49,738 bases of DNA from Cellulomonas triticagri. Its GTDB lineage: Bacteria > Actinomycetota > Actinomycetes > Actinomycetales > Cellulomonadaceae. The translations under genes were made by a program, and so were the position numbers. The notes under the pieces were generated by a model. That model saw nothing but the letters and a program-made list of their open reading frames with translations. It searched no databases and was not told the origin of the DNA. Positions 32,523-41,720 of the stretch are shown here, one piece after another. The stretch is taken from the NCBI RefSeq assembly GCF_003696205.1, contig NZ_RFFI01000013.1, forward strand, positions 1-49,738, read 5' to 3'. Position 1 is the first letter of the stretch; every line of letters begins with the position of its first letter.

Positions 32523-32876
32523 TCACCGGTCCGGCGCGAGATCTCCGGCCGAGTCGTCAGCGCCCCCGGACGAACCGCGGTCGCGCCGCCCGCGCGACCG
32601 CCCGGACCAGAGCCGGAGCGCCAGCAGCGTGCCGGTTCCGCTGATCGCCAGCGCGCCGACGAAGGCCAGGACGGCACCGGTGCCCAACGGGGTGCCCGTG
32701 TCGAGGGTCCGCAGGAGGTCCCCGAGGGTCGGGAGTCCTCCGGAGGCGCCGTCGTCCTCGGCCGGGCCCGCCAGGACGTCACGGCCGAGCACGTGGAGGG
32801 CGGCGGCGACGGCGGTCGAGGACGGGCCGAGCCGGGACGCGCACCTCGCCGGAGCGAGCAGGCGGTGGGGACGCAC
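32523..32876 (-). CDS. Small membrane protein
   Basis: A 117-residue protein starting at GTG with AGGAGG 4 bases upstream, 8 bases after the preceding gene's stop. Residues 20-40 are weakly hydrophobic, residues about 74-94 are a clear membrane helix (GTGAVLAFVGALAISGTGTLLAL), and the tail is Arg/Gly/Ser-rich and charged. Last gene of the minus-strand envelope operon. No family recognised. Confidence 0.6.
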   Translation of the reverse strand: MRPHRLLAPARCASRLGPSSTAVAAALHVLGRDVLAGPAEDDGASGGLPTLGDLLRTLDTGTPLGTGAVLAFVGALAISGTGTLLALRLWSGRSRGRRDRGSSGGADDSAGDLAPDR

Positions 32877-32884
32877 GGTGCCTC

Positions 32885-33478
32885 CTAGGTGTCGAAGAGC
32901 AGCCGGAGCAGCGGGACGGACATCAGGTGTCCCAGGACGAGGCCGACGGCCGGATCGGCGAGGGCTCCTCGCCACGACCGCGCGCCTGAGCCTGCCTCGG
33001 ACAGGATCAGTGCGAGGAGGCAGACCGCGGCGATCGGCCAGAGCGGCGGGACGAGCCACAGCCAGCCGCACCCCGCGAGCGCACCGGCGACGACCCCGTG
33101 CCCCCAGAGCCCCAGGAGCGGTGCGAGCAGCGCGAGGCCGGCGATCATCGCGAACGCCGCGAAGCCCGCGGTGCCGGGAGCCGGGACGCCGGACCACCAC
33201 AGCGCGGCCCCGCACAGGGACTGCGCGCCGAGCAGCAGCGGCACCGTCGGGTACAGGGCGATCGCCCGGTGACCGAGGACGCGGTCTGCTGCGAGCAGGG
33301 TGCCGAGCGCCGCGCCGATGAACCCCGAGACCGCGATGGCCGCGCCCGGTGCAGGGAAGCCGAGGAAGCGCAGGGTGAACGCCACCACGACCACGGCCGT
33401 CGGGATCGGCCCCAGCATCGTCCCGACGGCCCAGGCGAGTCCGAACCGAGGCAGGCGCTCCTGGTCGTACGACGGCAT
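32885..33478 (-). CDS. Polytopic membrane protein (paralogue of 37330-37944)
   Basis: A 197-residue protein with about six hydrophobic segments. The N-terminus LRFLGFPAPGAAIAVSGFIG and the C-terminus AVGLVLGHLMSVPLLRLLFDT have counterparts in the protein at 37330-37944 (CRFLGFPQPGSAVAVAAVFG and GVGLVLGQVSGVAILMI). ATG with GAGGAGG 4-5 bases upstream; it starts 10 bases after the previous stop. The two paralogues flank the VWA-SGNH gene and its partner. Function unknown. Confidence 0.7.
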   Translation of the reverse strand: MPSYDQERLPRFGLAWAVGTMLGPIPTAVVVVAFTLRFLGFPAPGAAIAVSGFIGAALGTLLAADRVLGHRAIALYPTVPLLLGAQSLCGAALWWSGVPAPGTAGFAAFAMIAGLALLAPLLGLWGHGVVAGALAGCGWLWLVPPLWPIAAVCLLALILSEAGSGARSWRGALADPAVGLVLGHLMSVPLLRLLFDT

Positions 33479-33487
33479 GCTGCCTCC

Positions 33488-34231
33488 TCACGGTGTCCGG
33501 CGGCGCGGTCGGCGGCGCCCGATCGCGTACGCCGCGCTCGTCGCCCCGGTGCTGACGGCGACCGCGACCGCGAACACCAGCAGCACCTCCGGCCGTGCGG
33601 ACGCGCGCAGCAGGTCGAGGAGCGAGGGGTCGAACACGGGCCGTGGCAGCGGCTCCTCGGGGTCCATCTCGAGCAGGTCGCGCAGCCGGTAGGACGGGGT
33701 CTCGGGCCCGATGCCGACCGTGACGGACGAGGTGCCGGATGTCCCCGACAAGGCGATCTCGACCCGTCCGAACGGGTCCCCGTCGCGGCTCAGGTCACAG
33801 GCGTCGGCATTCCACGGCACCGACGCCCTGGTCCAGATCCTGTCGAAGTAGTCCCGTTCCGAGGACCGCACGCAGGACGGTTCGTCGAGCGAGGCGGACA
33901 GGGCCGCGGTCCGCAGGTCGCGGAGCAGCTCGTCGACGCTCCGGGAGGTGGTGAAGGTGGCCCAGACACCCTGTCGGGGACGCACCGAGAGGATGCGGTA
34001 TCCACCTTCGGGCAGTTCCTCGTAGTCCCGGTGGTCGTCGCCGAGGAGGGCGTCGTGGACGGTCGCGATCTGGGCGGCCGTCCGGTCGCGCTCCGCGCGT
34101 TCGACCAGCCCCCACGCCAGCGCCACCAGCACACCCGCGGCGCATGCCACCCCGACCCGCCGCAGCGGTCGCCACGGCGAGCGGGACCGGGGTGTGCTGG
34201 CCCCGGGGCGATCGGGAAGGTGCTCACGCAC
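33488..34231 (-). CDS. Membrane protein with extracytoplasmic domain
   Basis: A 247-residue protein starting at a GTG that overlaps the VWA-SGNH stop by 8 bases. An N-terminal helix (about 25-42, GVACAAGVLVALAWGLV) and a C-terminal helix (about 218-237, VLLVFAVAVAVSTGATSAAY) bracket an extracytoplasmic domain. That domain has two Cys (EPSCVRSSE, NADACDLS) and a beta-rich patch (FGRVEIALSGTSGTSSVTVG). No enzymatic motif. The coupling suggests a partner, such as a membrane tether, for the large surface protein encoded just upstream. Confidence 0.65.
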   Translation of the reverse strand: MREHLPDRPGASTPRSRSPWRPLRRVGVACAAGVLVALAWGLVERAERDRTAAQIATVHDALLGDDHRDYEELPEGGYRILSVRPRQGVWATFTTSRSVDELLRDLRTAALSASLDEPSCVRSSERDYFDRIWTRASVPWNADACDLSRDGDPFGRVEIALSGTSGTSSVTVGIGPETPSYRLRDLLEMDPEEPLPRPVFDPSLLDLLRASARPEVLLVFAVAVAVSTGATSAAYAIGRRRPRRRTP

Positions 34232-37061
34232 CCGCGGTGATCCGTCGGCCGCGGTTGGACAGGCGGCTCCAGGCCAGACCTGCCCCGCCGAGAGCGAGCG
34301 CGATGCCGACGACGAGCGCAGCGCGGCCGACGCCCGTCCCGGCCAGATCGTCCGAGGTCGCGTGATCGGCGTCGCTCGGCGTGGTGGCCGCGGCGTCCAG
34401 GTCCGCCGCCCCGGCCTCGTCCGGGTCAGGGCGGTCGGTGGGCGACGGCGTGGAGCCCTGCCGGTCCGCCTCCGGTGCGATGCGTCCTGCGGCGTGGACC
34501 AGCGCGACGCAGTCCGGGTCGGCGGACGTCGAGGCGAGGGCGGTGCCGATGACCGGCCCGCCGCCGCCGCCCACGCCGGAGAGGCTGACGGTGAGCACGC
34601 CCTCGCCGCCGATCGCGGGTGCGACGACCTCGGTGAGCAACCGCCCGTCCTCGGGTACGAGGTGCTCGGCCGTCGTCGTGCCGTACTCGGTCCCGTCGAA
34701 GCCGATCGCCTTCGTCGTCGAGGTGACCGTGCTGCCCGGACCGAAGTCCATGGTGCGGAGCGGGACGACCTCGTGCGCCACGACGTGGTCGCAGGCGGGA
34801 TACCCGTCCACGGCGGCACCGTTGGCGAGGCTGACGTCCGCGAACGAGGTGCTCCCGACCGCGGAGACGACGTCCTCGGGGTACTGGTCGAGCACGCCCT
34901 CGGGGTCGGTGACGGGATCGAGCTCGCCCTCGGGGGTCACAGCGGACACGGAACCGGTCGCAGAACCGGCGTTCGCGATCGTCCGAGGCGCAGCGGACGC
35001 GCGCGAGGCGGCGGCGGTGGCCGGTCGCGCCAGGTCGCCGGTGCGTGCTCCGGTGGCGGACGCGCCGGACGTGCGGTGGTCGAAGGCCGCGTGCAGCACC
35101 TCGTCGACCGCGGTGGCGTAGAGCCTCGCCCCTCGGGCCGTGGGGTGGAAGCTCGCCGCGCTGACGGGGGCGAGCTCGAGGTCGGTGTCCCGCCAGAACA
35201 CGGGACCGAGGATGTAGTTGTCGGAGTCGCAGGCGTTGCGACCCTCGAAGTCGTCGCGCACGTCCGCGACCCTCACCGCCGCGCCGGGTCGTCGGGCGCG
35301 GTCGTGGACGATGTCCGCGAAGGTGTCGACCTGCCGACGGAGCCACTGCCGCTCGCCGTGCGACAGCGCGACCGGGGTGCAGGCGAAGTACCCGAAGTCG
35401 AAGGGGGTGAGGTTCACCGGCTGCGGGTCACCGGAGACGAGCCGGGGGTAGGTCGTCGTGACGATCGTCGTGTCCGGGCTGACCCGCGACCGGATCGCCT
35501 CGTAGGTCCCGGTCAGCTCGTTGCCGATGAGCGCCAACCGGATGGTCGTCCAGTCCTGCAGGCTCACGTCCGTGCCGGACGCGGTGGTGATGAAGCCGTG
35601 CTCGGGGCAGGAGAGCGTCATGAAGCAGTGCATGACGATCGGCGCGAACCCGAGGTCGTTGCCGCCGATGCTGAGCGTGACGAGGCTGGTGTCGGGTCGC
35701 AGTCCGTCGAGCTGCAGCGGGTTCACGCCCTCGCCCTCTGTCCGGTGCGACTTGGGCTGCGGCGTCGTGTCGAGGTTGACGATCCGTGCCCCGGAGCAGG
35801 CGAGGAAACGGAACTCCGCGTCATCACGAGCGGCGATCGGCTGGGCGGAGTCGGGGAGCGTGACGAGCGTAGGCCAGGCGCGGTCGGAGCGGTGACACAG
35901 GTCGTCCATCGGCCCCTGGAGGTAGGGCGCGACGCCCTCGCCGGACGCGTAGGAGTCACCGAGGGCGACGTAGCTGAGGCCGTCCGCGACGCTGAACTGG
36001 ACGACGGAGGTCAGGACCGTGCCGTCGACAAGCGTCGCGGCGACCGTGGCCCGGTGGCTCCCGTTGGCGAGACCGGGAACGGTGGCCGTCCACCCGCCGA
36101 CGGGGTCGAGCTCAGCGGCGACGGTGCGTCCAGCCGTCGTGACGGTCACGGAGTGCAGCCACGCGGGCTGCGAGGCGACGAGCGACGCCGTCAGGGCGGC
36201 CGGGTCGCGCACCTGCTCGCACGTGTCCGAGCCGGCGGCGGCGATCCGACCGAGCGGGGCGGTCGCCGAGCAGGGGGCGGCCCCCGTACCTCCCCCGACG
36301 GCGAAGGTGCGGACGCCGACGCCGGATCGGGCCACGCGGTCCAAGGTCGACTGACTCACCGAGGCCTGCCCGTCGGAGAGGAAGAAGAGCCACCTCGGAG
36401 CGGGCCCGGGACCGAGCGCATCGAGCGCCGCGGTGAGCGCGGCATCGAAGTTCGTCCCGGCGCCGACGTCGTGTTCTGCGTACTCCCCGAGGAATCCGGT
36501 GCGCAGGGAGCTCGCGACGAAGTTCAGCCGCGGGATCACGTCGCGGTCGTCCCCGGTGGCGCCCGGCGGTACGAACTGCTCGCCCGAGTCACCGGGCGTC
36601 ATCTGGGCGGTCGCGGCCGTGGAGCCGAACGCGGTCAGGCCGACCCGGACGCGATCCGCTCCGGGGGTCGCGCGCAGGCTCGCGTTCAGCGCGACGACCG
36701 CGGAGATCTGGCAGTCGAGGACGTCGCCGAAGCGACCGTCCCCGTTGAAGTCGTCGAGCACGTCGCGCACGCCGTCGCCGTTGCAGTCCTGCAGCGGCGA
36801 GGCGGTGGAGCTGGAGACGTCGACGACGTACTGGACCAGCGCGTCGCTCTGGTCCGTCGAACCTGCCGGGCGCACCGACCCGCGGAACGGGACGTCCGCG
36901 CTCGAGACCCGCTCGCCGCGCGAGGGGAAGTCGATGCCCAGCTGGAGCGCTGGTCCGGAGCCGACGTCGGGCGAGGCTCCCGCAGGAGCCGGGCCGGCCA
37001 GGCCCATGCCGAGCGCCAGAGCGGGCACGGCGAGCGCGGCGAGGACAGGACGATGACGCAC
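34224..37061 (-). CDS. Secreted VWA-SGNH hydrolase surface protein with LAGTG anchor
   Basis: A 945-residue protein. A signal peptide (1-29) is followed by a VWA-like domain with VQYVVDVSSSTAS (MIDAS-like) interrupted by two EF-hand-like loops, DCNGDGVRDVLDD and DFNGDGRFGDVLD. An Ig-like segment leads to an SGNH esterase/lipase: YVALGDSYASGEG (Ser, block I), LSIGGNDLGFAP (block III) and SFHPTARGARLYA (His, block V). A beta-rich domain and acidic linker end in DDLAGTG, a membrane helix and RRITAGA. LAxTG is a target of class E sortases in actinobacteria, so surface anchoring is likely. GTG with AGGAGG decides the start. It may de-esterify polysaccharides or lipids at the surface; the substrate is unknown. 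Confidence 0.82.
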   Translation of the reverse strand: MRHRPVLAALAVPALALGMGLAGPAPAGASPDVGSGPALQLGIDFPSRGERVSSADVPFRGSVRPAGSTDQSDALVQYVVDVSSSTASPLQDCNGDGVRDVLDDFNGDGRFGDVLDCQISAVVALNASLRATPGADRVRVGLTAFGSTAATAQMTPGDSGEQFVPPGATGDDRDVIPRLNFVASSLRTGFLGEYAEHDVGAGTNFDAALTAALDALGPGPAPRWLFFLSDGQASVSQSTLDRVARSGVGVRTFAVGGGTGAAPCSATAPLGRIAAAGSDTCEQVRDPAALTASLVASQPAWLHSVTVTTAGRTVAAELDPVGGWTATVPGLANGSHRATVAATLVDGTVLTSVVQFSVADGLSYVALGDSYASGEGVAPYLQGPMDDLCHRSDRAWPTLVTLPDSAQPIAARDDAEFRFLACSGARIVNLDTTPQPKSHRTEGEGVNPLQLDGLRPDTSLVTLSIGGNDLGFAPIVMHCFMTLSCPEHGFITTASGTDVSLQDWTTIRLALIGNELTGTYEAIRSRVSPDTTIVTTTYPRLVSGDPQPVNLTPFDFGYFACTPVALSHGERQWLRRQVDTFADIVHDRARRPGAAVRVADVRDDFEGRNACDSDNYILGPVFWRDTDLELAPVSAASFHPTARGARLYATAVDEVLHAAFDHRTSGASATGARTGDLARPATAAASRASAAPRTIANAGSATGSVSAVTPEGELDPVTDPEGVLDQYPEDVVSAVGSTSFADVSLANGAAVDGYPACDHVVAHEVVPLRTMDFGPGSTVTSTTKAIGFDGTEYGTTTAEHLVPEDGRLLTEVVAPAIGGEGVLTVSLSGVGGGGGPVIGTALASTSADPDCVALVHAAGRIAPEADRQGSTPSPTDRPDPDEAGAADLDAAATTPSDADHATSDDLAGTGVGRAALVVGIALALGGAGLAWSRLSNRGRRITAGA

Positions 37062-37253
37062 GGGGGCCTCCTGCGAGGGGTGTCAGCGGGCGGCGACGCC
37101 CTGTCGCACGGCGGGGTGCGACCCATCCCGTTGGCCCCCGCGGGCTCGCGACGGCGACGAGCCGTCACGTTCCCGGGACGAGATGACCGGGCCGAGGCCC
37201 GTGCCGGACGTCTTCGTCGAACGCGTGGACCGAGGAACCGGTCTCACAGCGCG

Positions 37254-37283
37254 AACCTAGCCAGCGAGAGAAGACGGCGTCCA
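37254..37283 (-). promoter_or_regulatory. Candidate promoter of the VWA-SGNH operon
   Basis: Minus-strand TGGACG (37283-37278), 18-base spacer, TAGGTT (37259-37254), about 190 bases before the GTG. The -10 is identical to that of the EIIBCA unit; the -35 is weak. Confidence 0.35.
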
Positions 37284-37329
37284 TGGGCCTTTGGTCCTGG
37301 CGCTCGTCGGTTCTCCGGTCAGACGACTC

Positions 37330-37944
37330 TCAAGGCATGCCCCGCACGGCGAAGGCGATCATCAGGATCGCGACCCCGCTGACCTGGCCGAGGACGAGTC
37401 CGACTCCCAGCGACGTCAGAGCCCGCTTCCACCGCAGCCGGCCCAGCGCGACGTGCGCCCAGGCGAGCGCGGGCAGCGCGACGAGGCCTAGCACCCACTG
37501 CGGTCCGGGCGCCCACAGGGCGCCCAGCGCGACGACCCAGCCCGCGACGGCGCCGAGGGCCCAGAGACGCACCGCGGGTGCGACGAAGGCGAGCACGGCG
37601 GCGAGCACCATCACCGGCACGCCCAGGGCCGGGTCCGGGTGCAGGTCCCACCGCGAGAGGGCGAGCAGGCAGAGGAACTCGGCCACCAGCACGACCACGA
37701 TCGTCCGCCGCCGGGTGAGCCCCTCCGGCCCGGCCATCGTGCGGACGGCGATCCCGGTGCCGATCGCCGTGCCGAAGACGGCAGCGACGGCGACGGCTGA
37801 TCCGGGCTGCGGGAACCCCAGGAACCGACAGGCGACCGCCAGGGCGACGAGCGCGACGGTGACGGGACCGAGGGCGACGGAGACGCGTCGGGCGAGAGCC
37901 TGTCCCCGAGGGGCCCGCCCACCCACGACAGCTGCCTCGGACAT
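37330..37944 (-). CDS. Polytopic membrane protein (paralogue of 32885-33478)
   Basis: A 204-residue protein with about six hydrophobic segments. ATG with GAGGAGAA 5-6 bases upstream gives MSEAAVVGGRAPRGQALARR. It shares CRFLGFPQPGSAVAVAAVFG and the C-terminal VGLVLGQ segment with the other copy, and about the same length. Transcribed in the same direction as the VWA-SGNH operon but 268 bases upstream, so probably separate. Role unknown. Confidence 0.7.
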   Translation of the reverse strand: MSEAAVVGGRAPRGQALARRVSVALGPVTVALVALAVACRFLGFPQPGSAVAVAAVFGTAIGTGIAVRTMAGPEGLTRRRTIVVVLVAEFLCLLALSRWDLHPDPALGVPVMVLAAVLAFVAPAVRLWALGAVAGWVVALGALWAPGPQWVLGLVALPALAWAHVALGRLRWKRALTSLGVGLVLGQVSGVAILMIAFAVRGMP

Positions 37945-38096
37945 GGCGTTCTCCTCGTCGAGTCGGGCCTCGTGCCGCAGGCACGCCGGGCGACGACCAT
38001 GGTCGGGCACGCCGACCACGCAACGACCAGGACCGTGCGGCCGCTGAGTGGTCATCAGGGGAGACCGCGACGGGCACCGCGGTGCACCGCGTCGGA

Positions 38097-38186
38097 CGTC
38101 AGAACACCTCCCGCCCTGACGCGTCCGCCACCCCCGACTTCCGCCAGAAGGACGTCCGCACCTGGTCCCGCCACTCCACGGCAGAC
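38097..38186. repeat. Direct repeat, copy A: duplicated 3' end of the GH67 gene
   Basis: Ninety bases matching copy B (42640-42729) at 86 positions, in the same orientation. On the minus strand it encodes VEWRDQVRTSFWRKSGVADASGREVF and a stop, against VEWRDQVRTYFWRKSGVVDASGREVF at the end of the GH67 protein. The rest of a GH67 gene is absent here, so this is a fragment. The two copies bound the 4.4-kb toxin cassette. Confidence 0.85.
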
Positions 38187-38449
38187 CTGACGGAGCACGC
38201 GGTGGAGCACCTGGATGTGCACGCGGGCCGCACGGTGACCGCCCCAGATCGCGCCCGGGACCGCGAGCGGGGCGGACGCACACGAGCCGGGGGACGAATC
38301 GGCGCTTCTCCGCCAGCCCCTCGGCGTGCGGCCGGGCGGGTGAGGCGCGGACCCGTGCGGGTGATGCGGCCCCCGTTCGTCCACGCCGGGTCGAATCGAA
38401 CCCCTACCGTCCGACCGGGATGCCGTGCGGCGTCGGAGGGGACATCAGG
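38187..38449. other. Non-coding region before the toxin gene
   Basis: No supportable gene. A TACCGT (38406-38411) about 40 bases before the toxin ATG could be a -10 element; no good -35 pairs with it. The sequence does not obviously continue the GH67 similarity of the repeat. Confidence 0.4.
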
Positions 38450-41400
38450 ATGAGCGCAGTCTGGTCACGTCGGAACGCGGCACGAGCAGTCGCTTCGCTG
38501 GTCACAGCGGTGGTGATCTCGACGGGCGCGGTCGCTCCGTCCGCCCTGGCGGACGACGGGTGCACGATCACCGGCACCGACCGTGCCGACCGGCTCGTCG
38601 GCACCGAGGGCGACGACGTCATCTGCGGTCTCGGCGGGGACGACGTCCTGATCGGCCTCGGGGGCGACGACGTCCTGGTCGGCGGCACCGGGTCGGACGC
38701 CCTCGACGGTGGAGCGGGCGACGACCTCCTCAAGGGCGGCAACGAGCACGACCGCCTGGTCGGTGGCTCCGGCAACGACACGTTGCAGGGCGACACCGGC
38801 TTCGACCTGCTTCTCGGCGGGGACGGCGACGACCACCTCGACGGCGGGAACGACGCGGACACCCTGGTCGGTGGCGCGGGGGCCGACACGCTCGACGGGG
38901 CGCTGGGCATCGACGTCCTGCACGGTGGTCTCGGGGACGACGTGCTGATCGGTGGGAACGACCAGGACACGCTCTACGGGGGTGCGGGGAACGACTCGCT
39001 CAGGGGAGACCTGGGCAACGACGCCCTCTACGGCGGTTCGGGCGCTGACACGCTCGACGGCGGTCACGACCAGGACACCTGCGACGGCGGTACCGGCCCG
39101 ACGACGTTCGTCGCCTGCGAGCAGCAGGCGAGCGACCCCGCCCCGGACACCGAGACCGGCGGTGACCGCGACGGCGACGGTCTCGAGGACGAGGACGAGC
39201 TCGCTGCCGGAACCGATCCCGCACGCGCGGACAGCGACGGCGACGGCCTGACCGACGCCGAGGAGATCGCGACGATCACCGACCCGACGACGGCGTACAC
39301 CGTGCCCGGCGTGCGGGATGACCAGGGCGACTCGGACGGCGACTCGATCGCGAACATCGTCGAGATCGTTGACGGGACCCTCGCGTACCAGGCTGACAGC
39401 GACCGCGACGGGCTCGAGGACGGGGACGAGAAGTCACGCGGGACCGATCCGCTGAAGGTCGACACCGATGACGACGGCCTGAGCGACGGTGACGAGGTAG
39501 CGCTGGGAAGCGACCCTCTCCGGGCGGACAGCGACGGTGACGGGGTCGTCGACTCGGGTTCCTCCTTCGTCCGGCAGGTCTCGGCCGAGCACGCGACCCT
39601 CGAGGTGACCGGCCCTGGTGCCGCAGTGCTCGACTCCACACTCCGGATCGAGCCCGACCTGTTCGCCGAGGTCCCGGGAGTCGCGTCGGCGACGGTCGTG
39701 GCGGATGTCCCGGACGCCGTCGTCAGCGGCACGCTCTCCTTCACCTTCGACGCGTCCTCGATCACCGACGGGCACGACGCCGCGGTGCTGCACTTCGACG
39801 ACGAGACGGGAACGTTCGACCGGCCCGCCGAGCAGCAGGTGGACGCCGCCGCGGGAACCGCGACCGTCACGACCAGCGACTTCTCTCCGTTCATCGTCGT
39901 CGACGTCCAGGAGTTCGAGGCGATCTGGGCGACCGAGATCACGACCCCGCGCGCAGGCGGGGAGGGGGCGAACATCGACGTCGTCCTCGCGTTGGACTCG
40001 TCGGGCTCGATGACGTCCAGCGACCGTTCAGGGCTCCGGCGGACCGCGGCGAAGTCGTTCGTCGACGCTCTGATCGAGGGTGACCAGGCCGGCGTCGTCG
40101 ATTTCGACAGCAGTGCGAGGGTGCTGCAGCAGCTCACGACGGATCGGGTCGCTGCGAAGAACGCGATCGACCGGATCGACAGCTCCGGCGGGACGAGCAT
40201 CTCCGCTGCGATGAACGTGTCCCTGAACGAGCTCGACACGCGCGCCGCGGACACGCACCAGCGCACGATCGTGCTGCTCACCGACGGGGACGGCACCTAC
40301 TCCACGACGTACACCACGCGCGCCGTGGACTCCGGGACGGTCGTCTACACCGTGGGTCTCGGTGCCGCGACCAACGAGGCGCTGCTGGACCGGATCGCGA
40401 CCGCGACGGGTGGCAAGTTCTACCTGGTCGAGAACGCGAGCGATCTCCCGGACGCGTTCGACCGCATCGGCGGTGAGCTCGGCGAGCCCGACACCGACGG
40501 CGACGGGCTCGCCGACTCGGCCGAGACCGCCGGGTGGCGGGATGGTGCTGGTCGCGTCTACCGGACCGATCCGTCGAAGGCCGACACCGACGGGGATGGC
40601 CTGTCCGACGGCGACGAGGCCGGAGTCTTCGCGACCGGTGCCTCGTTCGGCACCGGTCAGTACTACCGAGGCTCGTCCGACCCGAGGAAGCCCGACACGG
40701 ACGGCGACGGGCTCGGGGACGCGCAGGAACGGGACGTCGAGTCGCACCCCCGGCTGCGGGATTCCGACGTCGACGGTCTGGACGACCTCACCGAGATCGA
40801 AGCCGGATTCGACCCGATCTCCTTCGACGCGGACGGAGACGGCCGGTTCGACGACCAGGAGTACACGGACGGATCCGACCCGTTCGCCTACGACTTCGAC
40901 CTCGCGGGCAACGTGCACGCCACCCTCTCGGGGTTCTGGTTCGGGGACGCATGGGACTCCACCGCCGCTCGCTGGGCGCAGGTGACGGTCGAGGTCGCCT
41001 CGAACGAGTGGTACCTCCTCGGACAGCTGGGATCGGGTTACGTCGTGCTCGGCGACGTGCGTGATCTGGTCTACGACTCGTGGAAGGGGCGCTGGGGCGA
41101 TGCGGCCTGGGCGGCCGTCGCGTTCGTGCCGCTCGCGGGTGACGCGGTCCGCACCGTCCAGGAGACGACGAAGTTCGCGGCGAAGAGCGCACGTGCCGGC
41201 CAGGCAGCGATCGCCGTGGTGGCCCGTGTCCTGCCGGACGACCAGCTCGACAGCGTCCGGCGGTTCGTCGCGAGCAGCGTCGACAGGCTGGCGCGGGACG
41301 TCGCTGCGGGAGGACGGACCGCGACCAGCCCGAACTACGTCCCCGGATCTGGGTGGGCCGGTGGTCGTGCACGCGCGATCGGGAGGGACGCCGCGCAGAA

Positions 41401-41704
41401 CGCCGATCTGGCGTCCAAGCTCCGCGAGCTCGACGACCTGGCAGCGAGCGGGCGTTCGGTCTCTGACGTCCGCGTGAACCAGACGCAGGTCGACGCGGCG
41501 GGGAGAGTCGTCGGGATCAACCGCCCCGATCTCCAGTACACCCTCGACGGCAAGCGCTACTACGTCGAGTGGGATCGGCCGCTGTGCGCGGATGCGTCGA
41601 GTTCGCAGCGTGGTGCGGCGCACGGGCAGCGGATCCTCAACAACGACCCCGGCGTGGACTTCTCGGCGCAGGTGATCCTGCTGCTCGTCGGCCGGTGCCA
41701 GTGA
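38450..41704 (+). CDS. Large secreted polymorphic-toxin-like protein (RTX, TSP3, VWA, C-terminal domain)
   Basis: A 1084-residue protein. ATG with GGAGGGG 9 bases upstream starts a signal peptide (1-35, ending APSALA). Residues 42-223 are RTX-like Ca-binding repeats (GGLGDDVLIGG, GGAGNDSLRG). Residues 237-365 and 681-800 are thrombospondin-3-like DxDxDGLxDxxE repeats. Residues about 505-670 are a VWA domain with MIDAS LALDSSGSM and LLTDGDGT. Residues 800-960 contain VAFVPLAGDAVR, as in pretoxin linkers. The last 65 residues (RPDLQYTLDGKRYYVEWD, HGQRILNNDPGVDF) resemble small C-terminal nuclease-type toxin domains of contact-dependent effectors. The downstream gene starts 17 bases later, as immunity genes do. 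Delivery route and activity are inferred. Confidence 0.8.
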   Translation: MSAVWSRRNAARAVASLVTAVVISTGAVAPSALADDGCTITGTDRADRLVGTEGDDVICGLGGDDVLIGLGGDDVLVGGTGSDALDGGAGDDLLKGGNEHDRLVGGSGNDTLQGDTGFDLLLGGDGDDHLDGGNDADTLVGGAGADTLDGALGIDVLHGGLGDDVLIGGNDQDTLYGGAGNDSLRGDLGNDALYGGSGADTLDGGHDQDTCDGGTGPTTFVACEQQASDPAPDTETGGDRDGDGLEDEDELAAGTDPARADSDGDGLTDAEEIATITDPTTAYTVPGVRDDQGDSDGDSIANIVEIVDGTLAYQADSDRDGLEDGDEKSRGTDPLKVDTDDDGLSDGDEVALGSDPLRADSDGDGVVDSGSSFVRQVSAEHATLEVTGPGAAVLDSTLRIEPDLFAEVPGVASATVVADVPDAVVSGTLSFTFDASSITDGHDAAVLHFDDETGTFDRPAEQQVDAAAGTATVTTSDFSPFIVVDVQEFEAIWATEITTPRAGGEGANIDVVLALDSSGSMTSSDRSGLRRTAAKSFVDALIEGDQAGVVDFDSSARVLQQLTTDRVAAKNAIDRIDSSGGTSISAAMNVSLNELDTRAADTHQRTIVLLTDGDGTYSTTYTTRAVDSGTVVYTVGLGAATNEALLDRIATATGGKFYLVENASDLPDAFDRIGGELGEPDTDGDGLADSAETAGWRDGAGRVYRTDPSKADTDGDGLSDGDEAGVFATGASFGTGQYYRGSSDPRKPDTDGDGLGDAQERDVESHPRLRDSDVDGLDDLTEIEAGFDPISFDADGDGRFDDQEYTDGSDPFAYDFDLAGNVHATLSGFWFGDAWDSTAARWAQVTVEVASNEWYLLGQLGSGYVVLGDVRDLVYDSWKGRWGDAAWAAVAFVPLAGDAVRTVQETTKFAAKSARAGQAAIAVVARVLPDDQLDSVRRFVASSVDRLARDVAAGGRTATSPNYVPGSGWAGGRARAIGRDAAQNADLASKLRELDDLAASGRSVSDVRVNQTQVDAAGRVVGINRPDLQYTLDGKRYYVEWDRPLCADASSSQRGAAHGQRILNNDPGVDFSAQVILLLVGRCQ

Positions 41705-41720
41705 TGACAGGATCGAGGGC

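Noticed and set aside
34194..37382. A 1062-codon plus-strand frame antisense to the VWA-SGNH gene
   Set aside because: Composition is Arg/Gly-rich with no motif, while the opposite strand has a signal peptide, catalytic blocks and a sorting signal.
38380..38420. A tRNA-like 3' end (TCGAATCGAACCCC) near the toxin promoter
   Set aside because: No matching acceptor or anticodon arms upstream; it does not fold as a tRNA.
38570..39120. Dense short repeats that could suggest a CRISPR or tandem DNA array
   Set aside because: The periodicity is at protein level (GGxGxDxL, 9-residue units); the DNA units differ from copy to copy and there are no unique spacers.
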